Assembly (NCBI RefSeq): GCF_963675965.1
Contig: NZ_OY780935.1
Span: forward strand, 1,352,501 to 1,416,500
Length of the DNA stretch: 64,000 nt
DNA from: an uncultured Celeribacter sp.
GTDB taxonomy: Bacteria > Pseudomonadota > Alphaproteobacteria > Rhodobacterales > Rhodobacteraceae
Direction of reading: 5' to 3'
Shown here: positions 25,316 through 34,377 of the stretch, in pieces
How positions within the stretch are numbered: position 1 is the stretch's first letter
How the letters are laid out: each line of letters starts with the position of its first letter
Position numbers and translations under genes: made by a program
The notes under the pieces: generated by a model
What the model was told of the DNA's origin: nothing
The model's database searches: none
What the model saw: the letters and a program-made list of their open reading frames with translations, nothing else

Positions 25316-26260
25316 TTAAGATATCTCCGCGCCACTTTTTTCAGCAGGCACGTTGTTCTGAGCCAGCGCATCATAGATCCGCGACAGCTCCTTGAGCATT
25401 TCTTGCGCCAGAGGCGAGGCATCGACATCAGGCCGGGTGATGGCCTCGAAACTGCAGCGATAGATGAAACGGTCCGCAAGCACGCGCTTCAAACGGCCGC
25501 TGCGCACCCATGAAGTCACGGCATGTTCGGGCAGATAGCCGATATAGGCCCCCGACAGGATCATGATCAGCTGTTGTTCCAGCCCCTGCGCCATCGCCGG
25601 CGAATTCGGGAAATCCCGATTGTTCCAGTGATCGTCGCGCCAATAACTGCGCCCGACAGTGCGCATGCTGGCCACAAACTCCGGCGTCAGCTGATCGTCC
25701 GGCACATTCCAGAGCAAATGGTTCGAGGCGCAGTAAAGATAGTTGGTCTCGGAATAGAGCGGCTTATAGTCAAGCCCCGAGACCTTATGCGGAAACGACC
25801 CGATCCCCAGATGCAAAGAGCCATCGCGCACACGAGCCTGCAGGTCTTGCGGGCTGCATTGTGCCAATTCAAATCGCAGCGAGGTGGCGCGTTTTTCCAA
25901 GCCACCGATGGCCTCAGGTAGGCGAAAATTGGGATCGGTCACAACGTGATCCACCACGCCAATCCTGAGGGTGCCGGACAGCGCGCCACGCAAAATGGCA
26001 GTCTCAGACACAAATTCCTCAGAGGCCGCCAGAAAGCGGACCACGGCCGCGTGCACAACCTCCCCTTTCTGCGTCAGGCGAAACCCGGCACGTCCACGGC
26101 GGCACAGCGTCAGCCCCAGACGGTCTTCAAAGGCCGTGATCTGGGTGGAAATGGTGGACTGGCTGACATTCAGCTCGGCCTGAGCCGCGGCAAAGCCGCG
26201 ATGGCGCACCACCGCGTCGAACACGCGCATCAGTCGGATATCGGCACCGGAAAGCTGCAT
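25316..26260 (-). CDS. LysR family transcriptional regulator
   Basis: This 314-residue LTTR has an N-terminal helix-turn-helix (about residues 5-65: RGFAAAQAELNVSQSTISTQI) and an effector-binding domain. Its start overlaps the stop of the amidohydrolase gene (TAATG), and the ureohydrolase gene follows 91 bases downstream. It probably senses a polyamine-pathway intermediate and controls both sides of this cluster, which is inference. Confidence 0.85.
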   Translation of the reverse strand: MQLSGADIRLMRVFDAVVRHRGFAAAQAELNVSQSTISTQITAFEDRLGLTLCRRGRAGFRLTQKGEVVHAAVVRFLAASEEFVSETAILRGALSGTLRIGVVDHVVTDPNFRLPEAIGGLEKRATSLRFELAQCSPQDLQARVRDGSLHLGIGSFPHKVSGLDYKPLYSETNYLYCASNHLLWNVPDDQLTPEFVASMRTVGRSYWRDDHWNNRDFPNSPAMAQGLEQQLIMILSGAYIGYLPEHAVTSWVRSGRLKRVLADRFIYRCSFEAITRPDVDASPLAQEMLKELSRIYDALAQNNVPAEKSGAEIS

Positions 26261-27042
26261 TACACCTCGTGTCTGATGGGCCTGAAATCGCTGTCCTGCG
26301 TGGACAGCCTCGCCGCATCATACCACGCGGGCAAAGTCGCGAGAAGCATGGCTGCGCCGCGTCCGGCGCGGGCAAGACTGCCACCGTCTGCCGCAGCGAT
26401 CACCGAGCCGCCGAAATAGCTCAGAGGGCCTTCTTCTCCGCATAGATTGGCGTAGACGATTGTCATCCCATGATTGGCGGCCATTGCCGGGACGACATGA
26501 TTGCCGACATGGGCAAAGGGATCCATGGCCGCGGTTGGCGCAAGGATCAGCTCGACCCCCTGCCGTTTCAGCGCCGCGACATGCGGTGCGAATTCGACAT
26601 CGTAACAGATCAGGATCGCCGTTTTGCGCCCGGCCAGTTCAAACATCGTATAGCTGTCCCCGGGAGCAAAGCGCTTGGGCTCTGTCTCACCGTACAGTTG
26701 AATTTTGCGGTGATTGCCGAGGATCTGCCCCTCAGGCGACAGACACAGGGCGGCGTTGTAAAGCCGTTCCCCGGCCCGCTCCGGATATCCCACGCAAATC
26801 GCACATCCGGCTTCACGGGCAATCGGGGCAAGGCGCGCCTGCAATGCATCAGCGTCACAGGCCAGCTCTGCAAGATCGGGGCGTTCGTAGCCGGTCAGAA
26901 ACAGCTCGGGAAAGACGACCACTTCGGCCCCTGCAGCACCGGCGGCAGCGGTCGCGCGGGCAATCTGGTCAAACGCCGCCTCCCGGTCTCCGGCGACAGA
27001 TGATGCCTGCCACAGCGCGACGGTGATCTCTGTACGGCTCAT
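26260..27042 (-). CDS. Carbon-nitrogen hydrolase (nitrilase superfamily amidase)
   Basis: This 260-residue enzyme has the nitrilase-superfamily triad Glu46 (FPELFLTG), Lys113 (HRKIQLYG) and Cys146 (ILICYDVEF). These enzymes hydrolyse amides, N-carbamoyl amines or nitriles; the length fits N-carbamoylputrescine amidase, omega-amidase or related groups. It overlaps the aldehyde dehydrogenase gene by 4 bases. In this setting an amide or carbamoyl intermediate of polyamine or guanidino breakdown is the likely substrate. Confidence 0.85.
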   Translation of the reverse strand: MSRTEITVALWQASSVAGDREAAFDQIARATAAAGAAGAEVVVFPELFLTGYERPDLAELACDADALQARLAPIAREAGCAICVGYPERAGERLYNAALCLSPEGQILGNHRKIQLYGETEPKRFAPGDSYTMFELAGRKTAILICYDVEFAPHVAALKRQGVELILAPTAAMDPFAHVGNHVVPAMAANHGMTIVYANLCGEEGPLSYFGGSVIAAADGGSLARAGRGAAMLLATLPAWYDAARLSTQDSDFRPIRHEV

Positions 27043-28460
27043 AGCCCGTGCACCGCTTTGACTTCGGTGAAATCCTCAAGCCCCAGCAGCCCGCCTTCGC
27101 GCCCGTTGCCGGACTGGCCATATCCACCGAAGGGGCTACCGTAATTGTGCGGCGCCCCGTTCAGATGCACCATGCCAGCCCTCAGGCCTTTGGCCACGCG
27201 CCGTGCCCGTGCCGGATCGCCGGTCTGAACATAGGCCGCCAGACCATAGGACGTGTCATTGCCAAGCGCGATGGCCTCCGCCTCATCTTCAAAGGGGGTG
27301 ATGACCAGCACGGGTCCGAAGACCTCTTCGCGCCACAGCCGCATGTCCGGGGTCACATCGGCAAAGATCGTCGGACGGGCATAGTGACCACGATTGATGC
27401 CTTCGGGCTTGCCGGGACCGCCCGCAATCAGGCGCGCACCATCATCAATGCCGGCCTGAATGAGCGCCTGCACCCGGTCCCATTGCAGCGCCGAGACCAA
27501 CGGTCCGATATGTTCGCCCTCTTCAGCGGGATCGCCGACCACAGTCGCTTCCGCTGCGACCTGCGCCAGAGCAACCACCTCGTCATAGACAGAACGTTCA
27601 ACAATCAGCCGTGTTGGCGCATCACAACTCTGACCGGTGTTGTTCATGCATTCCGCGACCGAGGCCGCGACCTGTGTGTCCAGATCGCAATCGGCAAACA
27701 CGAGGTTTGGGCTTTTACCGCCCAGTTCCAGTGTCACCCGTTTGACCGTCGCGGCCGCATCCCGCGTGACCGCCGTGCCTGCGCGGGTGGAGCCGGTGAA
27801 GGACATCATAGCGATATCCGGGTGGCGCGACAGAGCAGAACCGACCTCTGGTCCATTGCCGTTCACAAGGTTGAAGACCCCGGCGGGAAATCCGGCCTCA
27901 TCGATCATTTCAGCATAGAGCATGGCCGAAAGCGGCGCAATTTCCGAAGGTTTCAACACGCAGGTACATCCGGTCAGAAGCGCAGGAATGACCTTGAGAG
28001 CGATCTGGTTCATCGGCCAGTTCCAGGGCGTGATCAGCCCGACCACACCGATCGGCTCACGCATGAGCGTGTCACCGTTCGGCAGCTCCCATTCCCATTC
28101 CATAGCATCCAACGCATCAAGAAAGCCTTCGACATGGCCCACGCCCGTGTCCGCCTGCTGTTCGCGGGACATGGAAATCGGCGCGCCCATTTCGCTGGTG
28201 ATCGCCTGTGCCATCTCTTCATACCGGGATTTGTAGATCTCCAGAAGACGCTCGACACAAGCCCGTCTGTCCGCCAGCGGGGTTGCCGACCATACCGGGA
28301 AGGCAGCCTTGGCTGCAGCGACGGCCCGGTCGACATCGGCCGCGCTGCCGAGGCTGATCTCGGTGACGATGTCTTCGGTGGCGGGATTTTCGACGGCAAA
28401 GGTCTGCGGCGTGACCGGCGCAACCCATGCGCCGTCGATGTAGAATGTCTTGTGGTCCAT
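27039..28460 (-). CDS. Aldehyde dehydrogenase family protein
   Basis: This 473-residue NAD(P)-dependent aldehyde dehydrogenase has the cofactor segment LITPWNWPMNQ, the catalytic glutamate in LELGGKSP and the nucleophilic cysteine in NNTGQSCDAP. I start at 28460 (MDHKTFYIDG) because it overlaps the metallo-hydrolase stop codon as TGATG and gives the normal family N-terminus. It may oxidise an aminoaldehyde formed from an imported amine. Confidence 0.9.
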   Translation of the reverse strand: MDHKTFYIDGAWVAPVTPQTFAVENPATEDIVTEISLGSAADVDRAVAAAKAAFPVWSATPLADRRACVERLLEIYKSRYEEMAQAITSEMGAPISMSREQQADTGVGHVEGFLDALDAMEWEWELPNGDTLMREPIGVVGLITPWNWPMNQIALKVIPALLTGCTCVLKPSEIAPLSAMLYAEMIDEAGFPAGVFNLVNGNGPEVGSALSRHPDIAMMSFTGSTRAGTAVTRDAAATVKRVTLELGGKSPNLVFADCDLDTQVAASVAECMNNTGQSCDAPTRLIVERSVYDEVVALAQVAAEATVVGDPAEEGEHIGPLVSALQWDRVQALIQAGIDDGARLIAGGPGKPEGINRGHYARPTIFADVTPDMRLWREEVFGPVLVITPFEDEAEAIALGNDTSYGLAAYVQTGDPARARRVAKGLRAGMVHLNGAPHNYGSPFGGYGQSGNGREGGLLGLEDFTEVKAVHGL

Positions 28461-29188
28461 CAAAGGCCCTTTTCTTTCAACCATGTGGTGATGATTTCGG
28501 TCAGACGCGCACCGGAGAATGACGGGAAATGCCCGCCATGCACGATGCGCACCGGCAGCGCTGCAAGGCGTTGCATCGAGCGGATGTAGCCTGCCGCATC
28601 GGCGTGGTAGGTGTCTTCGATCAGCGGGCCATCATAGACCAGATCCCCCGAAATCAGGACACCGCTTGCGGCCTCCCACAGGGCGATCCCGCCCGGGCTG
28701 TGGCCCGGCGTGTGGATCACTTCAAACACCCGATCCCCCAGATCTATGACATCCCCATCTTCCAGCACCCGCGTAGCAGGGGCGGCTTTCACCGCATAGC
28801 TGGTGGAGCTGTAAGGCACATCCGGCAGCGCGTCGAAGATCTCGTCGGTGACATAGGGGTCGGCCAGCGTGTTGATCCGCGTCGGATCGGCCAGGATATC
28901 TGCCTCGGCGCTATGGCACAAGCGACAGGGGAATTCGTGATGGCAGCCGATGTGATCGAAATGTGTGTGGCTGGCGACGGCATCCAGCGGCCGCTCGCTG
29001 ACCAGCGGCACCCATTGGCGAAGCGATACGACCCCCATACCGCTGTCGACCATCAGGTCGCGATCACGGCCCCGCACATGCCAGATATTACAACGGTAGA
29101 ATTCCTGAATATGAGGTTCATCGATCCAGGTAATGCCATCGCCTGCGGCGCGTTGACGATACCAGTCTTGCGGCGGAATACGTGTCAT
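28460..29188 (-). CDS. Metallo-beta-lactamase fold hydrolase
   Basis: This 242-residue protein has the dizinc signature SHTHFDHIG with further ligands in HTPGHSPGG, GDLVYD and HGGH. The fold covers glyoxalase II-type thioesterases, lactonases and other hydrolases. ATG 29188 overlaps the upstream ATPase stop as ATGA, which supports this start over one 17 codons earlier. A cysteine-rich insert (CHHEFPCRLCHSAEADI) follows the first metal motif and is less usual. Its substrate in the amine pathway is unknown. Confidence 0.82.
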   Translation of the reverse strand: MTRIPPQDWYRQRAAGDGITWIDEPHIQEFYRCNIWHVRGRDRDLMVDSGMGVVSLRQWVPLVSERPLDAVASHTHFDHIGCHHEFPCRLCHSAEADILADPTRINTLADPYVTDEIFDALPDVPYSSTSYAVKAAPATRVLEDGDVIDLGDRVFEVIHTPGHSPGGIALWEAASGVLISGDLVYDGPLIEDTYHADAAGYIRSMQRLAALPVRIVHGGHFPSFSGARLTEIITTWLKEKGL

Positions 29189-30228
29189 GCTGCGACCTCC
29201 GCGCCACCTGCGGGATCGGTCAGGATCACAGGACGACATCCGAACAATTCAACTTCGGCTCCCGGCTCCGGCGACGCCCCTTGCGGCAGGTGTGCAACCA
29301 GCGTCAGCTCCGGCGCATTGAGCGGGGCGAAATGACAACGCCGGTGCGCGCCAAAAAAGGACGCTTCGGTCAGACGGGCGCGGCCAAGGCTGAAATCACC
29401 CTCAAGACCGATGTTTTCAGGGCGCAGGCACAACAGCCCGGTCTGGGGCGGAACCTCCAGCACCCCGAGCGGAGAACTGACCCCCTGCCCTGCTGCCTGC
29501 ACGGGAATGCGGTTCATCTCGCCCATGAAATTGGCGGAAAACAGGGTCTTGGGGGTCAGGTAGACCTCTTCCGGGGCACCGCAATGCTCAATCCGCCCAT
29601 GGTTCATCACCACGATCCGATCCGCGATGGCCATGGCCTCTTCCTGATCGTGGGTCACATGAACAAAGGTGGTGCCGACACGGCGCTGGATCGCTTTCAG
29701 TTCGTCCTGCATCTGGCGGCGCAGTTTCAGATCGAGCGCGCCTAGCGGCTCATCCAGCAGCAGCACATCGGGTTCCACCGCCAGAGCACGGGCCAGCGCG
29801 ACGCGTTGACGTTGCCCGCCGGAAAGCTCATGCGGCTTGCGGTCGGCCTTGTCCGCCAAACCGACCATGTCGAGCATTTCCATCGCCTTTTTCAGACGCA
29901 CAGCCTTCGCAACCCCGCGCATACGCAGGCCAAAGGCGACGTTGTCGCGCAGGCTCATATGCGGGAACAGGGCGTAGTCCTGAAACATCGTGGTGGTCGG
30001 GCGATCTTTGGGCCCGACGTGGGTCATGTCTTTGCCCCCGATCAGCACCTGTCCCTTTGTCGGCGTGTAAAACCCGCCGATGATCGACAACAGGGTGGTC
30101 TTGCCGCAGCCCGACGGGCCAAGCAGCACGATGAATTCGCCTGCAGCGATCTCAAGATCAACACGGTGCAGCGCGGTAAAGGTGTTGAACCGGTGCTCGA
30201 CGGCTTTGATATGAACATCAGCGGTCAT
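29185..30228 (-). CDS. Polyamine-type ABC transporter ATP-binding protein (second system)
   Basis: This 347-residue PotA-like ATPase has Walker A GPSGCGKTT, signature LSGGQRQRVA, Walker B VLLLDEPLGALD and a C-terminal TOBE domain. It overlaps the permease gene upstream and the metallo-hydrolase gene downstream by 4 bases. This is a complete second importer in the same cluster, distinct from the one at 20-24 kb. Confidence 0.9.
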   Translation of the reverse strand: MTADVHIKAVEHRFNTFTALHRVDLEIAAGEFIVLLGPSGCGKTTLLSIIGGFYTPTKGQVLIGGKDMTHVGPKDRPTTTMFQDYALFPHMSLRDNVAFGLRMRGVAKAVRLKKAMEMLDMVGLADKADRKPHELSGGQRQRVALARALAVEPDVLLLDEPLGALDLKLRRQMQDELKAIQRRVGTTFVHVTHDQEEAMAIADRIVVMNHGRIEHCGAPEEVYLTPKTLFSANFMGEMNRIPVQAAGQGVSSPLGVLEVPPQTGLLCLRPENIGLEGDFSLGRARLTEASFFGAHRRCHFAPLNAPELTLVAHLPQGASPEPGAEVELFGCRPVILTDPAGGAEVAA

Positions 30229-30998
30229 TTCGATCCCTTTCGAAACAGCGTGAATTCCAGCACCACGACGATGGCAACGGAGACAAGAAAGACGAGAGAG
30301 CCGACGGCGTTGGTTTCAGGCGACAGGCCCGAACGCAGCATCGACCAGATCTCGACCGGCAGGGTCACATCGAAGCGCGTCAGCAGGAAGGCAATGATGA
30401 ATTCGTCCCAGGAGAAGGTGAAGGCCAGAAAGAAGGCCGCGGCCAGCGCCGGCAACAGCATCGGGGCCGCAACGAACCACAGCACCTGCCACTCGCGCGC
30501 ACCCAGATCGCGGGCGGCCTTGAGCGCACTTTTCTGATGCTCGCCGATGGCGGCATAGATGATCGCAAAGCAGAGCGGCAGGTTGATGACCACATGGCCG
30601 ATCCCCGTTGCCAGAAGCGAGGGGCGCAGCCCGATCTGGTTGAACATCTGCAAAAGGCCCAGCGCGATGATCAGATAACTCACCGTCATCGGCGCAATCA
30701 GCAGCCCGCGCATCAACACGGAGCCCGGCAAGATCACCCGGGCAAGGCCGGAGGCCGCCAGAAATCCAAGGGTCAGCGCCGTGGCCGAAGACAGCAGCGC
30801 CACGATCAGGGAGTTGAGCAAAGCCTCCATCAGCGCCCGATCCGAAAGCACCTTGGCGTACCACTCAAAGGTCACACCTTTGAACGGCGGGACCGGTAAC
30901 CGACCATCCTGAAAGGAAAAGACCACCAGAACGACGACCGGCAAAAGGATAAAGGCAAACAGGGCGACGAGGTAGGCCCAGGACAGGTATCTCATCAC
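30225..30998 (-). CDS. Polyamine-type ABC transporter permease (PotC-like, second system)
   Basis: This 257-residue permease has six hydrophobic helices and the EAA-like cytoplasmic loop SALKAARDLGAREWQV. It overlaps both neighbouring subunit genes by 4 bases. Confidence 0.87.
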   Translation of the reverse strand: MMRYLSWAYLVALFAFILLPVVVLVVFSFQDGRLPVPPFKGVTFEWYAKVLSDRALMEALLNSLIVALLSSATALTLGFLAASGLARVILPGSVLMRGLLIAPMTVSYLIIALGLLQMFNQIGLRPSLLATGIGHVVINLPLCFAIIYAAIGEHQKSALKAARDLGAREWQVLWFVAAPMLLPALAAAFFLAFTFSWDEFIIAFLLTRFDVTLPVEIWSMLRSGLSPETNAVGSLVFLVSVAIVVVLEFTLFRKGSK

Positions 30999-31849
30999 AC
31001 ACGCTCCATTTTCAGCCAGCGCGCGCAGGCTGCATAGGCCAGCGTCACAATGGCCATCAGCACCACGGACAAGGCCGAGGCCATCGGATAATCCCCCCGT
31101 CGCCCAAGCTGCAACATGATCAGCTGTGGCAGGGTCAGCTCATTGTTGCCCCCCAGGATCTGAGGGGTGATGTAATCGCCAATGCACAAAACGAAGGTCA
31201 GGAATGCGCCCGTCATCACGCCCGGCAGGGTCAGCGGCAGGATCACGAGACGGATCACCTGCCATTGTGAGGCGCCAAGATCCTGTGCCGCGCGGGCATA
31301 GTTCGGCGACAGCTGGACCAGATTGGAATAGATCGTCAGCGTCAGCAGCATGACGAAGAAATGCACGAATCCGATCACCGTGGCGGCACGGGTTGCCATG
31401 ATCTGCACTGGCTCGGCCAACAGGCCCAGCCCCACCAGCGCGTTCATCACGACACCCTTTTCGCCCAGCACCAGCGCCCAGGAATAGGAGCGCACAACAT
31501 AGGAAGTCCAGAACGGCAGAACCGCCAGCAACAAGGCCATACGACGCCAACGTGGCGGGACGCGTGTGGCGATGATCCAGGCCAGCGGCCAGGCCAGAAG
31601 AACCGAAATCACCGTCACTGTCGCGGTGATTTCCAGCGACACGAAGATGCCGCGCCGCAGCGAAGACTCGGTGAAAATCCGAAGGTAGTTGCCAAGATCA
31701 TGCCCCTGCACGATCTCGCGCCCCTCGAGATGGGCCAAACTCATCAACGCCATGCCCGCGAAGGGCACAGCGAAGAAGACAAGCGTCCACATGAGCGCGG
31801 GGGTGACAAGCGTCGCCCCCTGCCGTTTTTCTCTGGCTTCGATCGTCAT
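30995..31849 (-). CDS. Polyamine-type ABC transporter permease (PotB-like, second system)
   Basis: This 284-residue permease has a short basic N-terminus followed by about six helices and the loop NYARAAQDLGASQWQV. The start at 31849 (MTIEAREKR) follows the binding-protein stop by 7 bases. The frame is open further upstream inside that gene, but the added residues are unlike permeases. Confidence 0.85.
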   Translation of the reverse strand: MTIEAREKRQGATLVTPALMWTLVFFAVPFAGMALMSLAHLEGREIVQGHDLGNYLRIFTESSLRRGIFVSLEITATVTVISVLLAWPLAWIIATRVPPRWRRMALLLAVLPFWTSYVVRSYSWALVLGEKGVVMNALVGLGLLAEPVQIMATRAATVIGFVHFFVMLLTLTIYSNLVQLSPNYARAAQDLGASQWQVIRLVILPLTLPGVMTGAFLTFVLCIGDYITPQILGGNNELTLPQLIMLQLGRRGDYPMASALSVVLMAIVTLAYAACARWLKMERV

Positions 31850-31856
31850 GGTGGGA

Positions 31857-32906
31857 TCAGTTCTGGAGCATATCGGTCCAGAGGTCCTGCATCGCCGCAT
31901 CGGTTTCGGCGTCGGGCACCGGATAGAGCTGCGCCCGCGACAGGTACTCGGCCTGATCATCCCAGCGCAGAATGTCTTTCTGCGCGTCGCTCAGCACATC
32001 GCCTGCAGCTTTGTTGGCGGGCATTCCCCAGTAGCAGGACGAAGTGGCAAGCCGGGCCTGGCCTTCGGGTGAGGTGATGTATTTGATGAACTCTGCTGCC
32101 AGCTCAGGCTTTTCCGTGCCTTCAACGATGGCCAGAGACTGAGCCCAAAGCAGGCCGCCCTCTTCAGGGATGGTCCAGTCCAGATCCGGGTTTTCGGCGT
32201 TGAGCACGGCGGTCAGCCATTCTCCGCCCCCGATCAGCACGTCGACCTCGCCGGTGGCCAGAGCGGTCTGACTGCCAACCACGTCGGACACCTGTTTCGA
32301 CGCGGCTTTGAGCTGCATCAGCGGATCGCGCAGCGTTTCAAGCGCCGCCGCATCGAGATCGGCGGTGTCGACCCCGGCATTCAGCCCCACAAGACCCAGC
32401 ACCGGCAGGTAATAGTCATAGATCGCAATACGCCCGTCATATTTGCCGGACCACAACGCCCCGAGGCTTTTCATATCCTCCGGATCGACTGCCGCCTTAT
32501 TGTAGGCCACGGTGTTATAGCCGAATTTTTCAACTGCGGCATAGGTCGTGCCGTCGATGGTAACCTGATCGTCAAGCAGGACCTCGGGAAAATAGTCTGC
32601 CGTCGGCGCGGTACCTTCGGGCAGCGGCGCCAGCAGGCCACGCTCCACCGCACGACCAACGTCCACGGCGTCAATCACCATCACATCCCAGTCACCGGGG
32701 CGGGATTGCTCCAGCAGGGTCAGCCCTGCCGCAGTGCCCTCATATTCCTTCACGTTCACACGCACATCATGGGCCTCTTCAAACGGCTCGAGAAGCTCGG
32801 GATCGGCGTGGTCGCACCAGATCAGCGCGTTGAGATCCTCGGCATGGGCGACCGGGGCAAAACCGGCTACAAGGGCGGCGATGGCGCAGCTGTGTTTGAA
32901 AGTCAT
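31857..32906 (-). CDS. Polyamine-type ABC transporter substrate-binding protein (second system)
   Basis: This 349-residue periplasmic protein has a Sec signal peptide (MTFKHSCAIAALVAGFAPVA, cleavage near HA-ED). The mature part is a PotD-like extracellular protein with the early segment LNALIWCDHADPELLEPF. AGGAGA precedes ATG 32906. It leads the eight-gene minus-strand run that ends with the LysR gene, and is divergent from a TetR gene across a 108-base promoter. Confidence 0.85.
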   Translation of the reverse strand: MTFKHSCAIAALVAGFAPVAHAEDLNALIWCDHADPELLEPFEEAHDVRVNVKEYEGTAAGLTLLEQSRPGDWDVMVIDAVDVGRAVERGLLAPLPEGTAPTADYFPEVLLDDQVTIDGTTYAAVEKFGYNTVAYNKAAVDPEDMKSLGALWSGKYDGRIAIYDYYLPVLGLVGLNAGVDTADLDAAALETLRDPLMQLKAASKQVSDVVGSQTALATGEVDVLIGGGEWLTAVLNAENPDLDWTIPEEGGLLWAQSLAIVEGTEKPELAAEFIKYITSPEGQARLATSSCYWGMPANKAAGDVLSDAQKDILRWDDQAEYLSRAQLYPVPDAETDAAMQDLWTDMLQN

Positions 32907-32957
32907 TGTCGTCTCCTGTTGGCATGTCCGGCTGTTGCATCGCCGTATGAGAAAAAA

Positions 32958-32997
32958 GTTGAACTCATTCATTTTTAGAGTCAATAATAATTTCAAC
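32958..32997. promoter_or_regulatory. Nested inverted repeats in the binding-protein/TetR divergent promoter
   Basis: GTTGAA (32958-32963) pairs with TTCAAC (32992-32997), and inside it TTGAACTC is mirrored by GAGTCAA (32978-32984). They occupy the middle of the short divergent promoter and are natural candidate operators for the TetR protein encoded next to them. Confidence 0.45.
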
Positions 32998-33014
32998 GAA
33001 GAATGGGAGTGACC

Positions 33015-33617
33015 ATGGCCGGACTGCGCGAAAAACAGAAAGCGAGCAGAAAGCGCGCGCTCGTGGAGGCCGCCAGCCTGCTTTTTAAGCAGAATGGGTA
33101 TGAGCTGGCCAAAATCGGTGAGATTGCCGAGCGCGCCGAGGTCTCGGTCGGCACCTTTTACAACTATTTTCCCAGCAAGGCGGATCTTCTGCTCGCCATC
33201 GTGTCGCTGGAGGTCGAAGAGGTCCTGCATCAGGGCGAAGCCGTGCTGGACTGGTCACATGACAACGCCACCGACGCGGTATGCAAATTGGCATCGATCT
33301 ACTACGAGCACTCGCTTATTTATCTGACCAAGGAAATGTGGCGCACCGCCATGGCGCTGGCCATCCAGCATCCTGAAACACCCTTCTCCCATCGCTACAG
33401 AATGCTGGACACCGAACTGGCTCGACAGGTCACGAAGCTGGTGGAAGTGCTTCAGACGCAATCCCTGTTGCGGCCAGAGATCGACGCGAAAGCCTTTGGA
33501 GAGGTGCTGTTTCTGAGCCTGAACGGACTTTTCACCGCCTTCACCATGTCCGAAGAAATGACATTGGAAGACCTCAACCGGTCCCTCGCCACCCATATGG
33601 CCGCCGTTTGCGGGTAA
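33015..33617 (+). CDS. TetR family transcriptional regulator
   Basis: This 200-residue regulator has a TetR helix-turn-helix (about residues 10-55: IGEIAERAEVSVGTFYNYFPSKADLL) and a divergent helical ligand domain. GGGAG lies 5 bases before ATG 33015, which I prefer over ATG 33003. It is divergent from the second amine transporter operon and probably controls it. Confidence 0.85.
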   Translation: MAGLREKQKASRKRALVEAASLLFKQNGYELAKIGEIAERAEVSVGTFYNYFPSKADLLLAIVSLEVEEVLHQGEAVLDWSHDNATDAVCKLASIYYEHSLIYLTKEMWRTAMALAIQHPETPFSHRYRMLDTELARQVTKLVEVLQTQSLLRPEIDAKAFGEVLFLSLNGLFTAFTMSEEMTLEDLNRSLATHMAAVCG

Positions 33618-34196
33618 AGCTGACGTCATAGACCCAAGCGCTCGCAGTCACAGTCGCCACGCTTGCGCGCAGACATCCCTGACCGCAGGCTCGCGTCACA
33701 CAACGGACCTTGACCCGCACGCCCAGCCATATGCCCGCGCCGCAGGCGAAAAACGGCACACCGCCGAACGTTCCCTACGTTAAGGAAACCAAATAAAAAC
33801 TGCGATGCTGCATGTATCGCAGGGACACCTCCATATCTTGGTGAACGCTTCTTTCTTTGAGAAAGGCGATGGCTGTGCCGAAATTAGCAAATGCTCAGCA
33901 ACAATCTTGGTGTGGAGCCATAATGCCTGAATTTCATGCGAAACGCTTTGCGCTGATGATCTATGTATTGGCAATGGCACAAGCTTGAGGGAAGGCTCAG
34001 TCTGGCTGGTGTTGCCCGAAGACGTAGACGGCAACACCCAAAAAGAGCTGCGCGATCACCCATGTGATAGGAATCTATTATGGCGGGCTGCAGGCCGTAG
34101 AATGCTTTCGCGTCGCGCGTAAAGTGTTCGAAGAGCAGAACACGTAGATGACCGCCCTCTGCGCGCTCTGCCACAGCGCTTATTCTCTTACTGTAG
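33618..34196. other. Gene-poor stretch with possible decayed coding sequence
   Basis: I find no intact gene in this part of the gap. Between about 33840 and 34150 short coding-like pieces appear in different plus-strand frames, broken by stops. One ends KVFEEQNT just before a stop at 34147-34149; another reads GSVWLVLPEDVDGNTQKEL. The first part (33620-33780) is GC-rich and featureless. A frameshifted gene remnant is possible, but I cannot name it. Confidence 0.3.
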
Positions 34197-34226
34197 ACGC
34201 CGGATTTGGATCCGGCGTTTTTATTT
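34197..34226 (+). terminator. Rho-independent terminator
   Basis: ACGCCGGAT and ATCCGGCGT pair around a short loop and are followed by TTTTTATTT. It lies 150 bases upstream of nicC and has no intact gene before it. It would insulate nicC and may be the end of the lost gene to its left. Confidence 0.8.
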
Positions 34227-34330
34227 AAGTGACTTGGCCGAAAGGGGTCAAAGCTTAAATTTTAGGCGTCAGTTTATTTTCCAAATGATAAACGGACAAT
34301 AATCTTTGAGTGTCCCTATTTTGATGTGTT

Positions 34331-34352
34331 ATTTGTTTGTGTACAAACAAAT
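34331..34352. promoter_or_regulatory. Perfect 22-bp palindrome upstream of nicC
   Basis: ATTTGTTTGT and ACAAACAAAT are perfect 10-base arms separated by GT, ending 25 bases before the nicC start. A near copy lies upstream of tctC (43727-43747). Its size and place fit an operator for one of the MarR or TetR regulators of this cluster. Confidence 0.7.
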
Positions 34353-34377
34353 TTGATTCTGACGCACAGGACCACAC

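Noticed and set aside
27048..28589. A 513-codon plus-strand open frame opposite the aldehyde dehydrogenase gene
   Set aside because: The aldehyde dehydrogenase keeps all catalytic motifs; the opposite frame has no recognisable feature.
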